Shown here: positions 55,421 through 64,000 of the stretch, one piece after another
Layout of the letters: the number at the start of each line of letters is the position of its first letter
Numbering within the stretch: the stretch's first letter is position 1
Source of the DNA: Gracilariopsis chorda
Lineage: Eukaryota; Rhodophyta; Florideophyceae; Gracilariales; Gracilariaceae
Direction of reading: 5' to 3'
NCBI GenBank assembly: GCA_003194525.1
Contig: NBIV01000121.1
Span: forward strand, 62,001-126,000
Length of the DNA: 64,000 nucleotides
Position numbers and translations under genes: made by a program
Notes under the pieces: model-generated
The model's database searches: none
What the model was told of the DNA's origin: nothing
The model's input: the letters and a program-made list of their open reading frames with translations, nothing else

Positions 55421-57913
55421 AGGTCTACGATTAATATCCTCTTAAAAGTAAACAAAAGACAGCTCCTCTGGGCTCAAAAGAGGCATAAGCTTATTAAGCT
55501 CTTTACTAAAGATTTTAAAAACACCGCACTGTAATAATAGATATAAACGTGACATGGCTTGGGAGATGGATTGTGCAAATTTGGAATCATTTTATTTCTA
55601 AAACTGCATCAGGAACCGCACTATATACTCATATTGAGTTATGGATCCATTGTGTTGTCAATTTTCCAAAGCGTTTCCCAGTTTTTAGCGTAGTGAACAA
55701 GTTCCATTAAAGGTCACTATACAAAAGAATATTTAAAAAGTACAATTAAGATTGTGATCATGAACTACATGCAAATTGGAATACTACAGTAAGTTGTTAA
55801 AAACTTTTTAAAACATAATTGTTTGCATACCTCGATTTTGTTGCGTGACGTACATTGTTTTATGGGAAATAATTTTAAGAGTTTATAAGTATTTTTATGA
55901 CCTTTTGTTTTCTTCCTTTTTTGCAAAAGACAATGAGAATTTATTATATAAAATTTTGGTGATTATATGAAACTTAATTAATTGTTTGGTACGTAATTGC
56001 TTATTTCAACAAGATTATGGTGCGCGACCAAGTTTTTAAACGTGGCGGCGTTGAAGAATAAATCAAGATAGATCAATCAAGATAGATAATAGTAAAATGC
56101 ATTGTTTTGCTTTACTGATGGGTTTGAGAGTCTATATAACCGCTGATCTTATATGAGGTCAAAAATATCAACTTAAAATTTAATTTTAGTTATTTTGATT
56201 AGAGGTTTTTGATTTTTGTAGTCTGCACAAATTATGCATCATGTTTTTGTATAGCAAAAGTTCTAAGCTTTTGTTGTTTATGCTAGTTCAGAAGCAGAAA
56301 CCTAAGACAAGCGGATGGTTTTCCAGCGATGTGCTGGTAAACTATGTCTAGTTTACTACAAAGCTTCAGAAAACAAGGTTTTTTAATAGAAGAAATGTAC
56401 TTTTGATGCAAAAACACCGTCGTTGAGGCCTGTATGAAAGTTTTAAAACCTTCAAAAAAACAATCATTTTGCAACATTTCACCCGGGCGGATACACACGA
56501 GGGATGGTGTAAATGGATGTACCAACCATTCAGTGAGTTTTGTAGACGTACACTTTTTTTCTGAACTCTACAGTCGGATTACCAATAAAGCACCGGCGAC
56601 TGCTCTCGCTGACCTCATTTGTAGGTTGAGCCGCCAGGTACTACACCGATGTTTTTCAATGAACCGCTGTGTTTTGGTAAGGAGGTGAGCCGTTTTGGAA
56701 CTGTCCAATAAATTTGTTACACCTGTACTTCTTGTATTGTCAGTATGTTGTTATGTCGCCGTGCCGGGTGGAGATGCCCTAACTCGATGTCGTTCCTTTT
56801 GAATTCGATATCAGCTTTTTGGTTTATTTCTCGCGCATTCTCGCTTTTCTCTTGATTGACTGCGTGCAACAGCATAATTCAAGGAAGACGAAAGGGCACG
56901 TCTTGAAATTGACATAAGTTAGAGATTGTATGCCAAGCGAGCGTGCAATGGTGGGTCGCCCGGATGGAAATAATACTGACAAACACCCGAATGTGTGGGT
57001 GAACAGGTGTGTAGGTGTATACATGAGAGCTGTTGTTGATGCCGAAGTGCAGGACAGGAGACAGCATCGACCTGTCAAAGAATCGTTCCAGCGAAGACTG
57101 CCCAGTTCTTGCACAGAGGGTAGGGCAACAAAGCGATAAACACGTTATATGGAAAAACACGCGTGATTACCGGTCACTCGAAGGGATATTGGTCTCTATC
57201 CTGCGGCCCAGGACCAGTTTTGACTTTTCCAGCCCCGCAATCCGTATACAGAATCATTCTTTGATGTAACTCGTACGCAACACACAAAGAGACAGCCAGA
57301 GTAAAATGCATATATAATGACATCCAACGGTAGAAGAAATGTATCCATGCAACAAAGCAGCTTCGCCAGTGCATCGCGTCTTAATGAGTACCGTTTACCT
57401 TCTCCACAGCGAAGATACCCGTGAACAGTCGTGACAACAGCTCCTTATCTACAGCGGCGCGGACAGCAATGCTCTAGGTCTTCACCGAGACGCGTCGGCT
57501 AAGTATCTCCCTCTTCAAACCGATCTCGTATAGTCAGTTTTTGAATACTATAGAAACCAAACGATACTGTCCATCCATGTATTTATTTTATCGGGAACAA
57601 CATGAGACCCAGTGGTCAACGGTGAGCTTAACTCCCCGTCTCTCCCTTATCGTTGGTAGCCCTGCGCAATCGTCAGGCTAAAGCTGTACTTCCGAAGACG
57701 AATCAAGGTGAACCATTGTTCATGTTAGTTTTTGTGGCCACTCCATAACAATTTATCGCGTAGGTACTGTACCTTCGGTACTGTTGGAATCTACGAAGCG
57801 ATGAAATGGTTTCTGCTCGCTTTTACACAATTCTATGTGCACTTGGAGATTGCCTATGATACATCTCCAACTACGTCATAGGTGCAGTAGGAAACTAATT
57901 GCATGAGCTGCTT
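55421..57913. other. AT-rich stretch, no clear gene
   Basis: 55421-56230 is strongly AT-rich. A coding-like piece at 56566-56680 resembles 47935-48045. From about 57000 the sequence becomes the inner flank of the right peroxidase arm, but homology with the left inner flank is seen only from about 57880. Confidence 0.5.
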
Positions 57914-58065
57914 CCGTGAAGAAGGGTCCTGTGAGAAAAGGCAATGTCACGCTCGACGGTCCACTATATGAAGCTCTCCAATATCACCCTGTCGAGAAAT
58001 TTCATTCCACCGTACGGCAGAACTCACTTTCCTCACTTGATTTATCGTATTTCATCACTCTCAAC
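57914..58065 (+). promoter_or_regulatory. Promoter region of gene B, right copy
   Basis: Starts with CCGTGAAGAAGGGTCC (57914-57929), identical to the left copy. A TATA-like TATATGAA is at 57965-57972, about 100 bp before the ATG. The rest is clearly diverged from the left copy. Confidence 0.5.
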
Positions 58066-59736
58066 ATGGAAAAACTCCTCGTTTTTGTCGCCTTCTTGAT
58101 CTATGTGATCGTCGTCAGGGCACAGGCGCCCCGTCTCAGGGGTCGCGGAGCAAGCATGACTCGCCCGCTTCGCCCAGCACGCAGATCCAACGGAGTCAGT
58201 GGCGAGTGTCGAAGTCTCCGAACCCGTTCTATAACTGGGCGCTGTACTTCCGTATCCGATCCCATTCTGGGAGAAGCCCGACGTCCCCAGTTCAGTTATC
58301 TCGACGTCGACACCGCCGAGTTCAATGACATGGGCCTCCCAAGTCCACGTTTCATCTCTAATACCGTCTCCGAACAGGAAGGCCGCACCATTAATGCACA
58401 GGGTCTTAATGACATGTTCACTTTTATGGGCCAGTTCATTGATCATGATTTCGCCTTGTCTCCGTTCAGTGATCCGCGGGAGCAGCAGAACATTGAAGTT
58501 CCCGAAAACGATCCCGAGCTTGATGTGGATGAGCTGGAGTTTGTGCGCTCCCAACGTGCAACCCTTACTAGCTCTTCGAATCTGCGTCCTATCACTGTTT
58601 TGACTTCCGCTCTTGATTTGTCAAATGTTTATGGTTCCGATGAGGAACGTAATATCGGTCTAAGAGTTCCTGATTCATGCCGTCTCAAGACCTCTCCTGG
58701 CAATCTTCTCCCTCTTAACGAGGAAAATTTTATTAACTCGCCCTCCACATCCAACGAGTTCTTCTTCGCCGGCGATACTCGTTCCAATGAAACTCCTATG
58801 CTCACCGCTATGCATACTATTTGGGTGCGCGAACACAACCGCATTTGCGAGGAAGTGGAACAACTCTTCAGTAACAGGAGCCCGAGGAACCAGTATGAAA
58901 TCGCCCGCGCCATCACCATTGCCGAATATCAAAAGGTTATCTATGAGGAATGGCTACCAGCCATCCTCGGCTCCAGACGACTCTCCAACTACAATGGACA
59001 CGACAGGAATGTCGACCCCACGATCAGTCTCGAGTTCACGACTGCCGGGTTTCGTCTCGGACATACCATGGTCGGAACCGACGTTGCCCGCGTTGATAAC
59101 AATGGGAACAGTCTTCCCTCTCGCCCCTCGGAGGATCAGTTCTTCGTTCGCGCTTCTGAAATTACCAACGACGAAATTGAAAACTTCCTCCGTGGCGCTT
59201 CGAAAAATGTCGCTGAGGAATTCGATGAACGTGCCGTTGATGTGTTGAGAAACTTTCTGTTCGAGAACGTTGAGGAAGAGGAAGGCTTTGATTTGATCGC
59301 GCTTAACTTGCAACGTAGTCGCGATCATAATGTGCCCAAGTTCAATGAGCTGAGGGAGTTCTTCCTTGGCAGCCGAGTATCAAGCTTCGACGAAATCTCC
59401 AGCAATCCCACCACGAGCGCCAATCTTGAAGTAGCCTACGGCGATGTGGACAATGTGGAAGCTTGGATCGGACTTATGGCGGAGGATAAGAACAATGGTA
59501 TTGGCGTTGGTCGCACTTTGGAGGCACTTTTGGTGACTGAATTTGAACGACTTCGTGATGGTGACCAGTTCTTCTACAAGGAACGCAACCAGATTCCGCG
59601 CCGTGCCTTGAACCGGATTGATGGTATTGAAAATGAGATTTTCTCTGATGACCCATTGTTTAACCGCATTTTGCTGAGGAACACTGACATCAATCCTGAA
59701 CTGCTCGATGTTGATAGCAACGCCTTCATCATTTAA
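58066..59736 (+). CDS. Secreted animal-type haem peroxidase, gene B right copy
   Basis: 556 residues, intact, all catalytic motifs as in the left copy. The signal peptide reads MEKLLVFVAFLIYVIVVRA and differs from the left copy at four of its first 18 residues, against only three differences after residue 24. This is the reverse of what a fresh duplicate would show and places a conversion boundary near codon 25-30. The frame is open upstream to 57916 but that is promoter. It converges on gene A. Confidence 0.95.
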   Translation: MEKLLVFVAFLIYVIVVRAQAPRLRGRGASMTRPLRPARRSNGVSGECRSLRTRSITGRCTSVSDPILGEARRPQFSYLDVDTAEFNDMGLPSPRFISNTVSEQEGRTINAQGLNDMFTFMGQFIDHDFALSPFSDPREQQNIEVPENDPELDVDELEFVRSQRATLTSSSNLRPITVLTSALDLSNVYGSDEERNIGLRVPDSCRLKTSPGNLLPLNEENFINSPSTSNEFFFAGDTRSNETPMLTAMHTIWVREHNRICEEVEQLFSNRSPRNQYEIARAITIAEYQKVIYEEWLPAILGSRRLSNYNGHDRNVDPTISLEFTTAGFRLGHTMVGTDVARVDNNGNSLPSRPSEDQFFVRASEITNDEIENFLRGASKNVAEEFDERAVDVLRNFLFENVEEEEGFDLIALNLQRSRDHNVPKFNELREFFLGSRVSSFDEISSNPTTSANLEVAYGDVDNVEAWIGLMAEDKNNGIGVGRTLEALLVTEFERLRDGDQFFYKERNQIPRRALNRIDGIENEIFSDDPLFNRILLRNTDINPELLDVDSNAFII

Positions 59737-61650
59737 GTTGCTTTACGAAATATGTGCTCAATGGGCTCAAATATCAACGTTTGATATCCATTGGATACTG
59801 ACATAATAACGCAAGCTTGGTGATAGAAAGGGGGTCAAAGTGACTGTATTGTTCTCTTCCCTATCGTTGGACTACAAAACTGTAAACACATGTGAATTCT
59901 TAGTGGACGTATTTGAGTTATCTGCACAGATCATTTGTACATTCGTCGTTTTACATACTTATTTACAGACAGGTGAGCTGTCTGTTCATCAGTGTGTATA
60001 GCTAAGGCCTCACTTGATCATCATAATGGCCGCTTAAAAATATCACGATTAGTATTGAGCAAGTCTTTGTGGTCACTACAAAAAAAGCGTAGCTCGGAGG
60101 TAAACCGCAGGAGCCAATTCAGAAGATAGTTTTGCGTAAAATGCATCATATCAAGAAGTCACAACTTGTAGGTTGCTGCACAAAAAGAGTCAGAAGACTG
60201 TAGTCACATACAATTTCCTCTCTTGTTGGATGTGTAACACTAAAGGCTAGTTGAAGGCAATAGAGTTGCGTCTGCGGCACTAGACAAGCTAGTCTATTAC
60301 TTGTAGTGGCTTTTCTAGCCGTTGGAAGTCACAACCTCTGGGTCCGTTGTGTCCTCCAGCTAGTTTGTAGTTTGCTATAAAGGCGTAAATATCTTGGAGT
60401 TCCCCGGAAAAGGAGAACTCCACGACTTTGCACACCATTTTCTCTTACTTTCGTGATCAGTGTTAAAGGATGATTGCATATGCGAAAAAGTAAACAAACT
60501 TCTCAGACTGACGAGATGGGCGCCAAAGAGGTCTTAAGCTAGCTCACCTGTGAACATCACCAACTGAAGAGGCATAGAAAGTCGACTGCGTTGCTAAGAG
60601 GAGAACACCGAGGTATTGTTGCTTTTCCCCGGGACGTGCCTGAAATATGCTGTATCGAAAACGATAGGACACCATTTGCCCTTCGTTAGCATTATGATCG
60701 TATATAGAACATTCTGCATCAGGAAAGTTTTTTCCACTACAAAACTGTAGAATGCAGTCAATATACGGAAAGGCAAATTGAACAGTGTTTAAAGAACTGC
60801 GGAACATTTTTTTTTGATAGCTACGGTGTTGGTGAGGGATCCTTGGAAAAGGGAAAGCATGCAGCAGCACCATGGTGAACCAGCACGGGCTACAAGTATA
60901 CCTCATTTGGACATATCTGTCCCATATGAGTCCAACGCGGGTTCTCAAGCAAACTGGAACGGTCGGTTTGCACCGTTATATAGGTACACGTAGAGCTGCC
61001 CCGCGTACTGTTAACTCCTTGTACAAAACTAAAGACAGACTTTGTACTCGCTTACCCATTTGGTTGTAACCTCCGCCGCTTAACTGCTCTTCTGGGTTTA
61101 CCCTACGCTACCCTATTCGCTATCCTAGCTTCGGAATTAAAGAGTTACTTCTTACGGATTGCGCTTACCACCGTGCTAGCGCAAATGGGCCCCTCATCGT
61201 AGAGATCGTCAGTACCCGCACCTTTGCCGAGATGTTGGTCGATTGGTATTACAGTCATTGATTCCTTTTTGTTCAGTCAAAATTGAATCTGTATCTATAG
61301 CGCTCTTTTCAAGTCATTTCTGTTCAAGATGTCTAGTGAGCAACGGTGTGCATGCTGTGCCCAACTTGAATTTGGTGCCACACAAGTTCCGCGTGGCACT
61401 TTGACATCAATGTGAAACCTGCAACCAGAGGCATTGTACTGCCGCTTTCATCATCACGAACGCAGGAAAAGCGAATAAAACAACTGAGCAAATCCCGTCG
61501 CTCTTATGCTGGTTGGTTGTATGACTGTTCCGCTTTGATTATTTCAAGAATCACGCAGTACTTTTTTACTCATCGGTATCGTAATGTTCTTGGTACGAAG
61601 ACGGTTCTATCGAGTGAGCACATCGTAAGGATGTATAGATTCATTAAAAG
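59737..61650. other. Convergent spacer of the right arm
   Basis: Nearly identical reverse complement of 4946-6860, with a T run of 9 at 60787-60795 against A10 in the left arm. No gene recognised. Confidence 0.8.
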
Positions 61651-63339
61651 TTATCTAGATGAAATCAAGAATGCATTACGACGCCTTCGTAGATTTTGGG
61701 CCGAAATGGAAGTGGTTCGAAGCAGAATTCTGTTGAAGAGGAAATCGTCAATGAAAAGCTCCGCTTCGAGGGTACTAAGTTGCTGGAACACTTGAGGCGA
61801 GATTGTGTTACGTCTCTCATAGAAGAACTGGTCTCCATTCCTCAGACGTCCAAACTCCTCCCTCAAAAGTCTTCCAAGAGTCCTGCCAACACCAGCGCCA
61901 GCAGGCTTTCTCTCGGAAACAAGCCCAATCCAAGCCTCAACATTATCCACAGTACCGTATGCCTCCGTCAGTTTGGCCCTCGTTTCTGCGTTACCAGAGA
62001 TGTCATTGAAGGTAGTGGCACGGTTTCCGCGCAAGAACTCTCTCAGGTCATTGTACTTGGGAACGTTGTGATCGCGGCTTCGTTGCAAGTTGAGCGCGAC
62101 CAAATCAAATCCTTCCTCTTCTTCAACATTCTCGAACAGGAAGTTACGCAACGTGTCTACAACCTTCTCGTCAAATTCCTGGGCGGGGAACGCAGAAGCT
62201 CCACGTATCACGCGTTCAATTTCTCGGTTGGTGATTCGATCGCTTTTGAGGAAGAACATATCCTCTGCAGGGATGGGGTCAAGAAATCTTCCACTGTCAG
62301 TGACACGCTGAACGTTTTCACCGACGAGAGTGTGACCGAGTCGGAATCCAGCCGTGGTGAATTCTACACTAATCGTAGGATCAACGGCTCTGCGATATCC
62401 CTCGTAGGGACGAAGATTCAGAGGGCCCAGAATAGCGGGCAACCATTCTTCATATATGATCTTCTGATACTCCGCGATGTTGATAGCTCTGGCTGTTTCA
62501 TACTGCTGCGCCGGGTCTGCGTCGGGGAACGCTCCATCGAGAACCCCACAGAGACGGTTATGTTCACGAACCCAAATGGTGTGCATGGCAGTTAACATAG
62601 GGGTTTCGTTTGCTCGAACATCTCCCGCAATGAAGAACTCGTCGGTAGTAGTGGGCACGTTCACATAACCGCCTGTGTTTCGCGGCAAGAGGTTGTTTCC
62701 CGAAGTTTTGAGCAGGCATGAATTGGGAACCCTCAAGAACTGATTGCGCTCTTCGTCACTGCCGTAGACGTTACTGAGATCGAGAGCGGAGGTGATGGCG
62801 GTAATCGGACGCACCGCGGAAGAAGATTCATCAACCCGCTCCCGTTCTGATCGGAAGAATTCCAAATACGGCACCGAGAGCTCTGGATCATCTGCGGGCA
62901 CTTCAATATCAAAACGCTCACGCGGCTCAGCGAACGGGGACAAAGCGAAGTCATGATCAACAAACTGACCGAAGAACGTGAACAACTCATTAAGTCCTTG
63001 GGAGTTGGTAGTGGGACCTTCCTGGGCACTGACGGTATTGGAGACCAATCTGGCACTCGGCAAGCCGGTATCTTCTGGTTCAGCATTGTCAACGTTTAAG
63101 TAGCTCGATTGGGCGCGACCAGCCTCTCCTAGAGTTGGATCGCCGTCGTTTGTGCAGAAGCCTGTGAGAGTACGGACGGTGATGCCGACACATTCTGGAC
63201 TGACGTCGGCTCTGGTTGATGCTCGTCTTGGGCCTCGGGAGAACAGAAAAGAGCTTCCACGACCAGCTCGGCGGGGAGCTTGCGCAAGCGCCGTTGCGGC
63301 AAGTGCGGTGATGACGAGAATGGAGATGAGCTTGATCAT
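61651..63339 (-). CDS. Secreted animal-type haem peroxidase, gene A right copy
   Basis: 562 residues, intact, identical to the left copy for residues 1-442 and 523-562. Differences are at 443 (Thr), 445 (Asn), 446 (Asp), 458 (Thr), 494 (Glu), 516 (Gln) and 522 (Ser). In DNA these fall with several silent changes in about 250 bp. None touches His129, Arg258, His336 or the LQRSRDHN block, so activity should be kept in both. Four changes replace or add charge. Confidence 0.96.
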   Translation of the reverse strand: MIKLISILVITALAATALAQAPRRAGRGSSFLFSRGPRRASTRADVSPECVGITVRTLTGFCTNDGDPTLGEAGRAQSSYLNVDNAEPEDTGLPSARLVSNTVSAQEGPTTNSQGLNELFTFFGQFVDHDFALSPFAEPRERFDIEVPADDPELSVPYLEFFRSERERVDESSSAVRPITAITSALDLSNVYGSDEERNQFLRVPNSCLLKTSGNNLLPRNTGGYVNVPTTTDEFFIAGDVRANETPMLTAMHTIWVREHNRLCGVLDGAFPDADPAQQYETARAINIAEYQKIIYEEWLPAILGPLNLRPYEGYRRAVDPTISVEFTTAGFRLGHTLVGENVQRVTDSGRFLDPIPAEDMFFLKSDRITNREIERVIRGASAFPAQEFDEKVVDTLRNFLFENVEEEEGFDLVALNLQRSRDHNVPKYNDLREFLRGNRATTFNDISGNAETRAKLTEAYGTVDNVEAWIGLVSERKPAGAGVGRTLGRLLREEFGRLRNGDQFFYERRNTISPQVFQQLSTLEAELFIDDFLFNRILLRTTSISAQNLRRRRNAFLISSR

Positions 63340-63463
63340 CTGAACGAGAGAATGCGAAGCGATTTAGGAGTGTTATGAAATGAGAAAGCTGCTGCTGCTG
63401 TTGAGACTCGTGCTTTGCGATGGAGATGGTGAATAGAGACGAGCGTGGGGGGTGTTGGGAGGG

Positions 63464-63471
63464 CTTTTATA
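63464..63471 (-). promoter_or_regulatory. TATA box of peroxidase gene A, right copy
   Basis: TATAAAAG on the reverse strand, 125 bp before the ATG, with the same leader as the left copy. Confidence 0.65.
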
Positions 63472-63544
63472 GAAAGATTGTGATGGAGAGGAAGTAGGAG
63501 ATTCATTGAGGTCGTTTCGAAGATTCACGAAAATACAAATGCTC

Positions 63545-64000
63545 TGTTACCGTCTGAATAGACGGTATGCCGCGCGGGTGTGAACGAGAGGTTGGAGGGT
63601 TGGCAATGAATGAAGCTGTGGTTGACGGACGGAAGGTGCCTCAAGGTAGGCGGGGGGAGGTACCTCAGTGAAGATGCTTTTCAAACAGGTGTACGCGATA
63701 AAAGAGCTTCGCTTTAATATCATGTGGTGATAGAAAACGGATGTTAGCAATGCAAGTTGGGGGCCATGAACCGGCACAGTACAACGTAGAGCGATGATTT
63801 ACATAAGAAACAGCTAATATGAGCGAAATAAAGCGCTCGTTAAAGACGACCAATGAAACTCGCAATTACAAAACCAAACCAAAAGGAGCATTTTAGGGAA
63901 GAAGAAACTCGTGTTCCACGGAAATATGAGTGGATGCTGAGCATATTATCTCTGAGCTGTTGTACTGGTACATGTCGACCGAACACGTGTATTATTGTTT
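63545..64000. other. Outer, diverged flank of the right arm
   Basis: No gene. Still alignable with 2226-3050 in reverse but with many substitutions, in contrast with the core that starts at about 63540. Carries one half-copy of the TTTCTTCTTC word (63897-63906 in reverse). Confidence 0.7.

Larger units (their letters stand above)
57914..63935. repeat. Right arm of large inverted repeat
   Basis: Reverse-complement counterpart of 2226-8674. Homology runs to at least 63935, close to the window end, so the true outer limit may lie beyond. It lacks the MITE of the left arm (empty TA site at about 63800). Confidence 0.93.

Noticed and set aside
1-64000. tRNA or rRNA genes
   Set aside because: No cloverleaf with a convincing T-loop or rRNA-like block was seen; a covariance-model scan would be needed to be sure.

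Overview
The window is nuclear eukaryotic DNA, most likely from a red alga of the Chondrus type. This placement is an inference. It rests on four intron-less genes for secreted animal-type haem peroxidases with their own TATA boxes, set in about 50 kb of decayed transposable elements (Helitron, copia, Ty3/gypsy, piggyBac-like and pogo/Tigger). I see no ribosome-binding sites or operons. Only the peroxidase genes and a few transposon or unknown frames are intact; nearly all other coding sequence carries stops or frameshifts.

Outer regions: a pair of convergent peroxidase genes (A forward at 3257-4945, B reverse at 6861-8531) is repeated in reverse order at the other end (B forward at 58066-59736, A reverse at 61651-63339). 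The arms (about 2226-8674 and 57914-63935 or beyond) form an interrupted palindrome with a spacer of about 49 kb. A core of about 5.3 kb is almost identical. Both flanks of the core are still homologous but clearly diverged, and the 3' part of gene A carries a cluster of differences. This looks like an old inverted duplication kept uniform by gene conversion. The left arm alone carries a 241-bp pogo-type MITE whose empty site is visible in the right arm, and just outside it lies a 2.07-kb Tigger-like element with matching ends.

Spacer, left to right: three small Helitron derivatives in tandem (11523-12895); a 106-bp tandem repeat and a hairpin (13505-13856); a worn Helitron helicase copy (14423-16330); a 6.8-kb Helitron (16598-23380) with a continuous Rep/Pif1 frame broken only by five stop codons and a separate ORF of GGARANS-like heptapeptides; a further small Helitron derivative; a piggyBac-like pseudogene (24407-26500); a 3'-truncated Ty3/gypsy element (about 26600-34400) with an extra 3' ORF; a remnant of an EF-hand plus VOC/glyoxalase-type gene (34862-35854, reverse); a 409-residue unknown protein (36674-37903, reverse); a DDE transposase C-terminal fragment (38516-39163); a copia element with both LTRs (39598-46559) into which a second, internally deleted Helitron has inserted (42913-44928); and a copia pol remnant (51021-54460) between inverted 0.9-kb repeats.

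The Helitron copies share ends: 5' TCTC with a subterminal hairpin, and 3' double hairpins ending CTTG instead of the usual CTRR, always between A and T. Joined copies meet as CTTG|TCTC, which is expected if new copies insert at the AT made by the flanking A and the first T of a resident copy. The small copies and the deleted copy are best read as passengers of the 6.8-kb element. The peroxidases are probably secreted oxidative or defence enzymes; nothing ties them functionally to the transposons.
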